From: Aurantiochytrium sp. KH105
Taxonomy: Eukaryota > Sar > Bigyra > Thraustochytrida > Thraustochytriidae
Length of the DNA stretch: 64,000 nt
Reading direction: 5' to 3'
Assembly (NCBI GenBank): GCA_003116975.1
Contig: BGKB01000029.1
Location: 482,487-546,486, forward strand
This document shows positions 1 through 10,673 of this stretch, one piece after another. A program made the translations under genes and the position numbers. Each line of letters opens with the position of its first letter. Positions within the stretch are counted from its first letter, which is position 1. The notes below the pieces were generated by a model, which saw only the letters and a list, made by a program, of their open reading frames with translations, was not told where the DNA came from and did not search any database.

Positions 1-627
1 TTGTGGGTGTTTCATTGGCAGCTTGTGGTCATCACCATCGCTAATGTAGGAATCGAGGTTGGCAAGGCGCTTTCCAACGTCGACCACGGACTGGACGAGC
101 ATGGGGTCGTAAAGAAAGGCACCCTTCTCAATTTCACGGACGTGCTCGTGCGTGAAGAACGGTTTCAGCTCATCTCGGGCCGACATAGACATGTCGACCT
201 TGAGACCGGCATCATAGAATGTTCTGGCACCATCCTCTGTTCCCTTTCCTTTGGGCTTGAGCATGACTGTTCCAGAGGGAAGTAGGCCTTGTCGTCCGAC
301 CAGGTGGTCTGCAGCTTCGGCGATTTCATTTTGCACATTTTCGACTTGCTCGCAATAGTTGGTCGCTACAAGGTCGTCCAAGGCCACGCGCTTAGGCGCC
401 TGTTCTCGACGCGTTGGAAAACAGCAACGGCAAGACTCAACTCCGCGCAGCGAGTCATGATCGCTGTCGTCATCTTCAATGTTATCGTGTTGCTCCTTCG
501 AGCTCGTGCTGTCCCCGTCGTGCACACACACCGCGACGAGGTCCTCGACGTCAACATGCGAGTCCATGTGGCCTTCGCCACCGCCCATCATCCATTCCAA
601 GCCCTCCCAAAGGGATTTCGCCGCCAT
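1..627 (-). CDS. Membrane LRR-family paralogue, N-terminal 209 codons (3' end beyond window)
   Basis: This is an open minus-strand frame from the first ATG at 627 to the window edge. Upstream the frame stays open to a TAA near 863 without another ATG, so 627 is the best start. The only recognisable part is the segment at positions 1-165. It contains the motif LVQSVVDVGKRLANLD, which matches LVQSVVDIGARLANLD in the neighbouring minus-strand gene (1496-5550) and is related to the same region of the plus-strand gene at 6573. The first ~130 residues are acidic and low-complexity, as in the paralogues. Membrane, LRR and C-terminal domains would lie beyond the left edge. The function is unknown. 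The shared motif is seen directly; membership of the LRR family rests on paralogy. Confidence 0.75.
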   Translation of the reverse strand, partial: MAAKSLWEGLEWMMGGGEGHMDSHVDVEDLVAVCVHDGDSTSSKEQHDNIEDDDSDHDSLRGVESCRCCFPTRREQAPKRVALDDLVATNYCEQVENVQNEIAEAADHLVGRQGLLPSGTVMLKPKGKGTEDGARTFYDAGLKVDMSMSARDELKPFFTHEHVREIEKGAFLYDPMLVQSVVDVGKRLANLDSYISDGDDHKLPMKHPQ

Positions 628-1495
628 CGCGCTTGCCACCTCCGCAAGCCGCCTCTGCGCAGCCCGCCGGCCGTCCGTCCCAAGGCTTGCGAGCTGTGCT
701 TGCGCGATGAGCTCTCGGCCCTGGTCTCTTCCGCCGCCCGGTCCACAGCCGAGCAGCGGGAGAGACACGCGCAAGACTGACTGGGCGAGCGACGGGCGGA
801 CCTCTTCGCGCGCGCCTCTCCTCTCCTCTCCCCTCCTCTCCTCTCGTCCGCGCCGCGCCGTGCCCAGCGCCAAGGCTCTTTACTTGTTTGCTCCAAGTTG
901 TTTGGCTTGTGTGGTGGCATGCCTTTTTATTACATTACACGCGGCACGCGCGGGCAACTGGGTCGCGTGCGAAGTGCGTGGACGATGCGAGGGACGATGA
1001 GTAAAAATTTGATTCTTGCAAGCTAGACTCTTGGGTGGTATACAAACATGTGCGCGGGCGCTGGCGAGGCGAGACGGCCAGCGGCGCCCGCGCGGGCTCG
1101 TTTCCCTGTCGCGGAGGGGTGACGGGGAGCGGGCGCTACGCTGCTGCTACTGTCCGAAAGCGATTTTTGTGTTGTTAAAGTTGGATTGACAGAGACATGT
1201 TACGAAAAATCCATTTTCTGTGGGCACGCGCGACTGACTGCGAGGACAAGCAGCAACAGCAGCAGCGGACCGCCAAAGACGAAGAACCAAATGAAGTTCA
1301 GAGACCACGATGAGGACGCTGGTGATAATGGCGATAAGTTACCACGCCATAGAAAGATATAATCATCAGTCAGCCAAAAAAGGAGAAGAGAAAAAGCTTG
1401 TCATAAAATGAAGAAAAAAGAAAAGAAGGATATCTCTTGCTGATGATGTTGGAATGGAATGGAATGAGGGAAAGAAAGTAGAAAACGAAACTTCG
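628..1495. other. Intergenic: upstream of the partial LRR gene, downstream of its paralogue
   Basis: The region is GC-rich with CT-rich tracts (about 815-850). The stretch nearest 1496 is A-rich and is the likely 3' UTR of the next minus-strand gene. I see no coding-like frame and no RNA gene. Confidence 0.5.
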
Positions 1496-4400
1496 TCAAG
1501 CCTCCTCGGGAAGAAAGACATCAATGACAGTCGTGAGGCTGTAAAGGTAAGCGAGCGAACGCCCGTCATCATATGTGAAGCGGTACGCGAAGCAGCCATG
1601 CTGACAGTGGCGTTGGCGGAGCGTTTTGGGAAGCACAGTTTCGCCACTGAAAATGTAGCAGAACTCAGTATACGGCCCGTCTAATGGCATCAGCGTTGGA
1701 ATGGTGACACGCTGCCATCGCTCCTCTGCATCCAGTCTCGCGATCGACTCCTCGGGCAGCTTGAATGGCCCGTTGAAACTAAGCGTTGTCCCCACTGTCA
1801 ATGCCGAGGCTGCTACAAAGTGCATGTTGGCGTCAAAGTACAAATAGCCACCGAACTGCAGAAATCTACGCGTTGTGTCCTCGTAGCGCTGGTTTTGGAG
1901 CCAATCCAGTTTATTGGCGTCCAGGCCCTTCAAAGGGTACGCCCAGCAATAGAAGCGTGCGCTCGGCGGAATGCACCAATAGCGTTGAAGAAGCCGAGTG
2001 ATCTTGTTGTCCCCCTTGCTAACGGTGACAGCACTAAAGGGACTAATGTTACCCTTGAGTTTGGTCGGATTGGCCTCGCCTTGATCAGCAAGCGTAAATA
2101 CCGGCTCGAAGACGTCCGAACAGATAAATTCGTACGTGTTGTCCGCAAAGTCGATGTTGAGATTCAAGCGCCGCGTGGACATAATTCCAAACGAGTTTAG
2201 CGCAACGAATGGGGGCTTGATAGGACGGTATACCGGCGCGATGTGAAGCGATCGCCGCTCGCGCGCCTCCGAGAGCATGCGTTTCATATCATCAATTAAT
2301 TTGGCTCCTCTGTCGAGCTCACGGTCCTCTAGTTCTGCCTTCCAATCGAGAAACTCCGCGGTTGAAAGCTGCTTGCGCGCGCGGATACGGCGGACGTAGT
2401 CAACAAGCCCAACCACAAGGGCTAGAGCCGCTGTTGCAGGTTGTTCGTTGTAGACGAGCATGTTGGCGAGCGTTCCCTTCTTGAGGTCGTTGTGTAACTT
2501 GGAAATTTCCTCCACGTGATCATCGAATATGCCCTCCTTGTCATTCGCGGCGTCGTAAACGTCGAGATCTTGCACCGCTCCTTGTTGCGCTTCGGATTCG
2601 CTGCAACACGAAAGAGGGAAGCAGATGGCCAAATGCCCATCCGCGTTCCTTACAGAAGGCCTCGCATTGTAATTGCTCAGCGCGCGGAGCTGTCCATCCA
2701 GTTGCGCGGTGTAGAACTTGAGGAGTTGCGAAGGGTGGTCGATTTGGACGACTTCAATGTCCGGCATCCATTTCGACATAAAGAAGTCGTTTGCCTCGTC
2801 AAGAGAGACCCGCGTGCCACCAAGGCTCAAGACCGTGAGAGAAGGAGTGTTCTCCAAGAGACAGTCTGCCGTTTCAAGGTTCTTTGCACACGAGAGTCGC
2901 AATTCGCGCAAAAAGGGTGTGCGATCCGTGAGCTTTTCCAAGCGGTCTCCCGTCACTGCAGGCGATCCCGCGAGCGAGAGGCTGCGAATGTACGGGCTCA
3001 CGTGCTCTACAAATTGATTCCACTCATGATCTGTGGTCAAACTTTGTCCGAGGACGTTGCTAAGCCTGAGCGTGCGCAGCGTTGAGCCGCACCTCTTCAT
3101 GAGACCGATGAGAGCGTCGCTATTCCTGATCAAAAGGAAGTTCCCGCCTCCAAGCCCGTGCTCTCGAAAGACAACGTCGACATCCAGATTGAGCGAACGA
3201 ATATTTGTGCAATGATCTCCAATGTGCTTAAGCACGTTCTCCGTGAGCCGAGGGAGATCGCGCAGGCTGAGGCGCCAAAGGTTGCGAGCCGCACATCTGG
3301 TAATTGAGCCAACACCCGTGTCCGTGACCTGGACACAGCCATCGAGAACGACAGAGCCCAGTGCCAGACACTTGTGTGTTTCAAAGGCACGAAGGCCCGT
3401 GTCTGTGACATCAACGCAAAAGCTGAGGTTGAGGTTTTGCAAGTTTGGGCACTTGGCGGCAACGAGCGAAATGATGCTGTCATTGATGCTAACGCAGTCC
3501 GTGAGCTCGAGCGAGCGAATACTCTTGTAGAGCGTACGGGTGTTCATGCGAGCAAATAAAGGCGCAAAGATCGGCCACTCGTTGAGGTTTGAAGTCGGAG
3601 AGACGCTTCGCGTCGTCTTGCCGCCTAAAATGGACCCACACAGGACATCCGTGAGACGAGAAGACGTGTTGGTGGTCTCTTCTGCGTCACCGGCTTCTTC
3701 CGTCTTGACCAGGTCGAATGGCTTTCCTTCAAAGACGATCGATTCGCTCAGTGTATCGCGAAAGTGCTTGAAGGACTCTCTCGAGCTCTGGATCGATGGA
3801 TCCCATAGAAGCGAGACACCCAAAGTGACGGGCGCCAAAAGGATTTTCATCAACCAGTTAGCCGCCCAAATCAGAACGTGTGAGCACCAATTCTGCTTCG
3901 TAGTACGTTCGTAATCGAAAAACTCTGTGAGGGCCTTTGAGACGAGGCGATGTCCGTCGGAGAACTCGACCTCGTTGTCATCGCCTGCGGATATCGTCCC
4001 CTCGATCTCCCTATTCTTTTCGAGCGCCTTGACGACTCGCTTGTCCATGTCATTGTTCGGATTAAAAACAAGGTGACGCAGCAGCACCAAGTTGCGCAGG
4101 CCGGGAATATCGCCGAGGAGCTGCAGGGCCTCGATGACTTGGCGAGCCGCAGACAGAATCGAGGTCGCGAGGGCAAACCAGTACACGTATTCAAAATGTC
4201 CTCCCTGAAATTGAGAATGTAGAGCATCTCGACGACAATCTGGGGTATATCCTGTACCAATAGAACGGCGGCGGTGAGAATCGACATGCGCGCGGCCTTG
4301 TAATCAGCCTTGGCTTGCGTCGCGATAGGGTCCTTGACAAAACTTCCCACGGCATCACCGATAATGTTGAAGCCCAGAGACTCTTTCACCTTGTACGACT

Positions 4401-5550
4401 CCTTCACAAGGTCGTTAAATCCAGAGTTGGGCTCAACAAGAGCAACGAGTAGACCGAAAAAGTACTTTTGCACACGGCGCTTGTCCTTCCAATCGACCAG
4501 GTGTCTGTCCCACAGTCCAATCAAGAGGCGCAAGAAGAATGTGAGCCCAAGTGCGGCGATAGACACGTAAAAGAGAGACTCGGATGAAGTGCCGACGAGG
4601 GGTAGAAGCGACGAAAAGACAAAGACAATGTCTGTGCCCAAGTTGGCCACTTCCAGGCTTGCGTCGAAGATGGCTCCGTATTGCCGAAGACGATTGTTCT
4701 TTTCAAACATGTGTGGCAACGAATAGGTCCGAGGCGCCGGATGCTGGCTCTTTCTGTCAATGCTCCTCTTGTAGTGGGCTGGGTAGAGTTTCCTCCCGAG
4801 AAGCGATCGGCCCGAGTCGAGCAGGTAGACGAGCTGTCTCCAAGCGATCGACGACCAGGTAAAGGCAGTTGGGGATGTTTGGTTGCTCGCTTTGCCCTGA
4901 GCTTCCTGCATGATCTGCAGGTGGGTATCCGAGTGGTACTCTTGCAGAAATTCCATTTTGTGGATCATTTTGGAGATCACTTGAAGAAAATCCTCGACGT
5001 CACTAAGCAGCGCCTCCGTCATGCGAGCGTCAATGTAGCGCACTTCACTATCGTCTGCGACTCTTTGGAAAGACCCTTTTTGAGCGAAGGGTCGCTCGCT
5101 CACGTAGTGGTCGAGGTTCGCGAGGCGCGCGCCAATGTCGACGACGGACTGTACGAGGTCCGGGTCGTAAATGAACCTGCCCTCCTCGATGGCCTTTACG
5201 TGGGCGTGCGTGAGATAGTTGAGCTCTTTGTTTTTCCCATGGTCGACGACAACCTCGCCGGCAGGTGAAGAGCCCTGTTCCCTGATCAGATTCAAGGCTT
5301 TCACATCATTTTGCTTGTCCTGCTCCTCCACGTTTCGAATAGCCTCGTCGGCCTCTGCAGGATTCTCGTTGAGCCTGGCCAGGCTCGTCTGCTTCACCAG
5401 CCCTCGCCGGCTCGGGCCTGCACCTCGCGTCGAGCCCCCTCGCGTCGAGCCGCCCCGCATCAGCACGGGCCGCGGCGGCGGCGGCGGCATCTCCACGTTC
5501 ACCTCGTGCACGTGCACGTCCTCGGCGCCATCTTCCTCGATCCCCTTCAT
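1496..5550 (-). CDS. Membrane-anchored leucine-rich-repeat protein, with a probable frameshift near 4208
   Basis: The coding sequence runs in two overlapping minus-strand frames that join near 4208. Together they give about 1350 residues, close to the intact paralogue at 6573-10496. The start is the ATG at 5550; the open frame further upstream begins only at GTG. In order it has an acidic/Pro-Arg-rich N-terminus, the family motif LVQSVVDIGARLANLD (about 5100-5160), and hydrophobic membrane segments (about 4640-4480 and 4290-4150) including a DIPQIVVEML stretch. Cysteine-containing LRRs of the AMN1/FBXL type follow (about 3550-2750), then a C-terminal domain shared with the paralogue (about 2000-1500). 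The frame changes just after the residues YILNF. One extra T in the TTT at 4208-4210 would restore continuity, so a sequencing or assembly error is as likely as a real mutation. LRRs of this type usually bind proteins; the actual role is unknown. Confidence 0.8.
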
Positions 5551-6466
5551 CGCGCCGTCCTCGGGCTGGCGCCGCACGCCGCCCCTCCGGTCACCTCCTC
5601 GCTCGCCGCGCTCCTCGCCGCGCTTCTTCGGGGTCTGCACTCGCCCTCGCCTCCTCTGCAGCGCGGGCGCGCGTCTTCTGTGTGCGGCTAGGCTCCTTGC
5701 TATCGCCTTTTAGAGTTCGTACTTTCTCCGCCAGCTCGGGGCCCCGGTACACACCTCCCGCCGGCTAGGGCGTCCTAGGGTTTATGGTAGCACACCCGCC
5801 CGAGATGTGCAGGCTCTGGGAAAGAATGGACGGCCCGCTGGGCCTCCCTCGCGCTGCTCTTCGACGAGTGAACTTGGAGAGCGGGGGAGGTGCCAGCCGG
5901 CCAGGGCTACGCAAAGCGGGGGCTTGCAGCAGCCAGGTGTTTTGTTTCAGCTTTGCGTCCGTGCGGTTGGATGATGGCGAAAAGTGGCGTCATGCCTCGC
6001 CGAGTGGCCCATCCATTCCATTCATCCATTCATCCAATCATTCATTCCTTCGCCAGCTGCATCCAGCCTATAGCCAAGGCGAACTTGTGGAGATGTCGGC
6101 ACCCGAGCGCCATGGCAGCTTGCAGCTCGCAGCCCTGCGCGGCAATGGCGGGCGCAGTCATCATCGACGCGCGCAAGTGTGCACAGGTACTAGCAGCAGC
6201 AGGTAGCATAACGAGTGGTAGGCTTCAGGTAGAGCATACTATACTAGTATTGGCCGCCAACGACCGCGACCCTGCCGCGCGCCCCTCGCATCGCTGCCGC
6301 GCTCGCTCCAAGAGGAGGTCACGAGAAAGGAGATCGCGATTCAGCCGCGCCGCGGCGGCCCGCGTCGCAGCTGTCTGCGGCGCGGCAAACGACGACTTGT
6401 GCGGGGTAAAGGTCAGGCAACGTGCGAAGAAGAGCAGCCTCGTCGGTGCCGTCATCGTGGTGCACG

Positions 6467-6508
<42 letters not shown>

Positions 6509-6572
6509 ATACTCGGAGCTTGGCAGGAGAGCAAAGGGCGAGAACGACACGCCACCGGAGAACGTGAAGACG
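5551..6572. promoter_or_regulatory. Divergent promoter region between two LRR paralogues
   Basis: The region separates the starts of the divergent paralogues (5550 minus, 6573 plus). It contains a CAT/CATT-rich stretch near 6010-6050 and a (CTG)13 tract at 6469-6507 in the 5' leader of the plus-strand gene. An open frame entering from GTG at 6399 would read the repeat as polyalanine, but it has no ATG and no counterpart in the paralogue. Confidence 0.45.
6469..6507 (+). repeat. (CTG)13 microsatellite in a 5' leader
   Basis: Thirteen uninterrupted CTG units end 65 bases before the ATG at 6573. Similar triplet runs precede other start codons in this window. Confidence 0.9.
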
Positions 6573-9500
6573 ATGCAGAGGCGCCGCTTGGAGGTAGACG
6601 ATGCGGACGACACCGAGAGCGGAGTTGGCGGCGGCCGGGAGGGATGGACTGGCGTCGTGCTCGGGCCCAAACACCTCGCTGCGCTGGAGCGCGGCGAGTT
6701 TCTCCTCGACCTGCCGCGCGTGGAGCGTCTTGCAGACCTCGGAGTGAGGCTCGCCACCCTTGGCCTGTACGACTCGACCAACGAAGAGGGAGACCGCGAA
6801 ATACGTGGTGCGCGAGCAGCCATGTTCATGAGCGACGTCCAGGACTTTCTCGAGGTCCTCGCGCAGCTTCAGCGGAGACAAGATGCCCTTGCCCGGGAAC
6901 ATATGATCCTTAACCGCGCACTTGTTAAAGAGAGAATGGAGAATGACTTTTACGTCTGGCTCAGGGCCTGGGCCCGCCTGGAGCTGCAAAACTGGGTCGA
7001 AAAGATTGGAATTGCAAGGTTTCTCGATACGTTTCTTCCTAGGCTGCGAGATGAACGTGATGGCAGGTCGCGAGACCAAGACGACGCCATTTTAGCCGCT
7101 GACCAGGCTCAGATCTCCGCGCCATTCCTGACTCGCGAAAATCGGCGGCATCGCGGTCACAGTCTTCTTTTTAGTGTGCTCTTTGCAGTCACAAGCCAGG
7201 TGCTCAGTTGGTACTTTGCTTTTGCCGAGATGAACTCCGCGCAATCGCTGTATGCAATCGCTATAAGTGCCCTGCTCGCCTCGCTCTTGGGACGGGTGCT
7301 CACCTGTTTTCTTTACTGGAAAATCGTTGACTGGGCCGTTCCGCAGCGCGTATTCCGCTTTGGAGTTGGCGTGCTCTGGTCATTGATCGACGCAGAGCTT
7401 GCCATTAACGTAATCGCAAGCGGTTCCCTCATTGAAATGCAAAGTGTCCAGGTTTCTGATGTGAGGACCTCCCAGGCCCCGCAAAAGGATATCGTCGCCG
7501 CCGGAGCCAGCGCCGATTTCCGACTTGCAAGAGGTCACTTCTACATGAATTGCGTCAATCTCCTCACGCACGTGCCCTTGCTCGTTGTGCAGGCGATTGC
7601 CATCTCTGATCATCTACGATCGCGATCCGATGTCAGCCCACTTGGAGCTGCCGTGCTCGCTTTTACCTCCGCGTTTGTGCTCGTCCAGGGTCTGAATCTC
7701 AGAGCAATGCTCTCTTGCATTCCCCATCTACGCTTATTCTTAAATGCGCGCCACATCGTCATAGACTACATCCCGCTCGGCGATGGTCTGCTTGATGATG
7801 GAGATGCCATTCCCGATGATGATGGAGATGCGGAAGAGGAAGATGACGACGATGACGACGACAATGAGGAACAGGATGCAACAAATTACGACGATGCAGA
7901 GAGTCAAAGTGTTATTCGTGCGCGCCAAAGCAAGGTTCGGGACGTTCCCGGAAATACATCGCGAGCCAGTGAATCCGAAGAATACCCTCCTGGACTTTGG
8001 GGCACGCTTCAGCGAGCTGCTGTAACCTGCAAAACGCTTGCTGTTCAAGGAGCAAAGGCCACCGGCAGCGCTGGTCGAGCCTTGATCGCTGCGTTGCGCG
8101 AGTCTCTGGGCCACGACGATGCTCCTGAGAACAGCGTTGCGCAGCGCTCAGTAAAGCAAGTGATGGCTCGCTACACGGATCCACCTGTGCCAGAATACGT
8201 GGACTTCTCACTCTTTCCTCAAGAAGTGCGCATGCTTTTTGATGTGTATACCGTGTCTGACTTTTACCAGCGAATCGGGTTGTCCCCGACTGGCCCTGGC
8301 GCCTCGGACACGGTTCGTTCAAGCATCTGTCTTCCTTTGAATAGAATGCATCGCGACGCACCTTTTACGGCATTACGCACGCTTCAGGTCACAAATGAAA
8401 TCGGTATTGGCGCCGACACGCTCGCAGCTATTCTTCAGAAACTGCCCACCCTCGATCATCTCAACTTGTCGTACTGCGAAAACATTGACGATGACGCGAT
8501 GCGCGCACTGGGAGACGCCGCTTGTCCGCTCGAAACCCTGTATCTCGATGGATGTCTCGGCATTACCGATGCAGGTGTGGAGGATCTCGCATTCGCTTGC
8601 GGCCGAGCACTGCTAAAGCTCTCATTGCGTAACGTGGTTGCTGTTTCTGGAAAGGGTCTCTGTCACCTTGCGGAACATTGTCCTCAGCTGCGCGAGCTCT
8701 ATCTCGATCGCGATCCTCTTTTAATGCCTCTCCTCGCCGCCAAGGGCGCCAAGAAAACCAGGGCGAGCGGCGTCAGCAAGGCCAGTGCGTCAACCTCGCA
8801 TAGTTTGGCCAGTCTCTTGTCTACCACGCTGTACTTTAGGCACGGCGATGGAAGTCATGGCAAGGCGGTTGCGGAAGGTAGAATGCATGATCAAGGCCTT
8901 GCGGCGCTCGCCACGGCTTGCCCTCAGCTCCACACGCTCACGCTTGACAACGCCACCGGTTTTACAGAGCGTGGCCTCCTTCACTTCATCCACGTTGTGT
9001 CACCCTTTTTCCGCACATTAGGGCTCTCAGGAAATGCCGCCGTCTCGGACCGTTGCGTCGGCGAGATAGTCACAACGCTACGGCATCTTCGCGAGCTCCG
9101 GCTCTCAAGAACCTCTATGGGCGATGAAGGCGGTGCGCAATTATTGGCCCATGCTCGCGGCATCGACTGTCTTTTTGCGGAAAACACAGCAATGACGTCT
9201 GCTATGGCCGCGCGTCTTTGCGAATCGCGGCGACTACCAATGACCGATTCTTCGCTTGATGCAATTGCCGAGAAATTGTTGCGTCAGTGCGAATTGCTGC
9301 AGTCAAAGCTCGAGGGAGGCGCGCATGCGAATGGTCACAACGGCGCAAGCCCGGGAAGTCGCTCACTTGTCGAATCGTCAAGTTTCAGAGACCTCATAGC
9401 CGCCAACGGAGATTTCGCGCAAGTACTGAGTCGGCGCAGTGGTCGACATGCTTCTGACGAAGACCATGACGCGGAATTCGCGAACACCGTGCAGTTGTTA

Positions 9501-10496
9501 GCACGCTGCGTGAGCCTGCTGAGGCGCTTTGCGAATTGCAGTGACACTAACGAATACAGTGCAGACGAAATGGTGTCTCGAGGCTCGTCAGGTCTTGGCA
9601 AGGCAGAGGTCAAGTGCCTCAGAACTTCTGTACAGCGCTACAGGTCGTCCATGAACGTTGGCTGTGGTATTTGGCAGGGCATCTCACGTGCTGCGAACAT
9701 CATTCATCCAGCAGGCGCACCGGTGCTCCCGCAGCGCAGTCTCTTGGCACCATTTGGAAGATTTCCATTTCAAAGTCTGGCGCCGTTCGGTCTCGATGCC
9801 GTCGAGAGCTCGGGGCTAAAGTTCAACCTCTCGCTCTGCGTTTTTGTTGTCATGGTGCCAAGCGCCGGCCGCCACGCTTTACTTCGAGATGACCACGACC
9901 AAGGAGAGTCCAAAAAGGACGAGTATGCAACAAGCCTGTATGGTCGAACATCTCACGTGGGATCTGTGTCCGCTTCGATGCGCGGTCTGCTTCGGGAGCA
10001 CCCTGCCATTTGGGGGAAAGCGCGCAGCATGGTGTACTTGCATCCTCTTCGAAAGCGCCGCCACGATCTCTCGTTCTTGGATCTCCGTGGTTCGGTGCAC
10101 GGACTTTTGCGTTTAGTGACCTGGGGTGGTTTTGCTTTTTTTGACGACGGCGGCGACTTTGTAGGCGCCGTTGCAAAAGGCCTCGGTGCAACAGTGAGTT
10201 TCCAAGGTCCGTTTGAGGCCAATCCCCTCTTTGCCCGTCGCCTTTACTCCCAAAATCGTTTTGGCACTGTTCCCTGTGGCAGCCACCAAGTCGCATTCAT
10301 ACACGCGGACGAAGGCGGGTCGCGCCACAATACGTGCGGTGCCTTCGTCGTAAGACCTGCGTCGTCAAGACCCGGAAACTGCTTCATGTACACAATGATG
10401 GACGCAGGTCATGAACTCGCACAAGAGGGCCAGGCCACGTTGGAGAAGAATGAGAGCGATGACATGGATGAGAATGATTTTCATGAAATGCCATGA
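6573..10496 (+). CDS. Membrane-anchored leucine-rich-repeat protein, intact family member (1307 aa)
   Basis: This is a single exon starting at the first ATG (6573). Residues ~30-110 form the conserved N-terminal helical domain. Residues ~194-290 and ~324-382 hold hydrophobic, probably membrane-spanning segments, with VPLLVVQAIAI aligning to IPQIVVEMLYI of the paralogue. Residues ~407-437 are almost entirely Asp/Glu. Residues ~597-860 are cysteine-type LRRs with motifs such as LDHLNLSYCENIDDDAM and LETLYLDGCLGITDAGV, typical of the AMN1/FBXL class. The last ~270 residues form a globular domain shared with the 1496-5550 gene, including a TVSFQGPF / TLSFNGPF match. There is no F-box, kinase or signal peptide. 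The three neighbouring paralogues indicate a local duplication with inversion. I infer a membrane-tethered scaffold or adaptor; no established family name fits. Confidence 0.88.
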   Translation: MQRRRLEVDDADDTESGVGGGREGWTGVVLGPKHLAALERGEFLLDLPRVERLADLGVRLATLGLYDSTNEEGDREIRGARAAMFMSDVQDFLEVLAQLQRRQDALAREHMILNRALVKERMENDFYVWLRAWARLELQNWVEKIGIARFLDTFLPRLRDERDGRSRDQDDAILAADQAQISAPFLTRENRRHRGHSLLFSVLFAVTSQVLSWYFAFAEMNSAQSLYAIAISALLASLLGRVLTCFLYWKIVDWAVPQRVFRFGVGVLWSLIDAELAINVIASGSLIEMQSVQVSDVRTSQAPQKDIVAAGASADFRLARGHFYMNCVNLLTHVPLLVVQAIAISDHLRSRSDVSPLGAAVLAFTSAFVLVQGLNLRAMLSCIPHLRLFLNARHIVIDYIPLGDGLLDDGDAIPDDDGDAEEEDDDDDDDNEEQDATNYDDAESQSVIRARQSKVRDVPGNTSRASESEEYPPGLWGTLQRAAVTCKTLAVQGAKATGSAGRALIAALRESLGHDDAPENSVAQRSVKQVMARYTDPPVPEYVDFSLFPQEVRMLFDVYTVSDFYQRIGLSPTGPGASDTVRSSICLPLNRMHRDAPFTALRTLQVTNEIGIGADTLAAILQKLPTLDHLNLSYCENIDDDAMRALGDAACPLETLYLDGCLGITDAGVEDLAFACGRALLKLSLRNVVAVSGKGLCHLAEHCPQLRELYLDRDPLLMPLLAAKGAKKTRASGVSKASASTSHSLASLLSTTLYFRHGDGSHGKAVAEGRMHDQGLAALATACPQLHTLTLDNATGFTERGLLHFIHVVSPFFRTLGLSGNAAVSDRCVGEIVTTLRHLRELRLSRTSMGDEGGAQLLAHARGIDCLFAENTAMTSAMAARLCESRRLPMTDSSLDAIAEKLLRQCELLQSKLEGGAHANGHNGASPGSRSLVESSSFRDLIAANGDFAQVLSRRSGRHASDEDHDAEFANTVQLLARCVSLLRRFANCSDTNEYSADEMVSRGSSGLGKAEVKCLRTSVQRYRSSMNVGCGIWQGISRAANIIHPAGAPVLPQRSLLAPFGRFPFQSLAPFGLDAVESSGLKFNLSLCVFVVMVPSAGRHALLRDDHDQGESKKDEYATSLYGRTSHVGSVSASMRGLLREHPAIWGKARSMVYLHPLRKRRHDLSFLDLRGSVHGLLRLVTWGGFAFFDDGGDFVGAVAKGLGATVSFQGPFEANPLFARRLYSQNRFGTVPCGSHQVAFIHADEGGSRHNTCGAFVVRPASSRPGNCFMYTMMDAGHELAQEGQATLEKNESDDMDENDFHEMP

Positions 10497-10673
10497 GAAG
10501 AAGATTTTTCAGATAAGCCTTGCCACGATTTATTGATACCGTCGTACCTTTTTAGAATGCGCTCAAGTGGTCAAGTCAAAGTCCCATGATCAGAGTAACT
10601 ACATTTTTTGGGAGGATTGGAGAAAAACTGTCAATTTTTTGTGATTTTATCTTTTGTTGTGGTATACGCTATC

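Noticed and set aside
1-780. Plus-strand open frames at the left edge
   Set aside because: The minus strand encodes a clear paralogue of the neighbouring LRR genes in this interval; the plus frames are shadows.
4211-4263. 53-base GTACAG..TTTCAG intron in the LRR gene
   Set aside because: It would restore frame but delete the DIPQIVVEML helix, which aligns with the intact paralogue, and it is far shorter than the placed introns.
6399-6572. N-terminal extension with a polyalanine run on the plus-strand LRR gene
   Set aside because: It opens at GTG, not ATG. The alanines come from the CTG microsatellite, and the paralogues have nothing similar.
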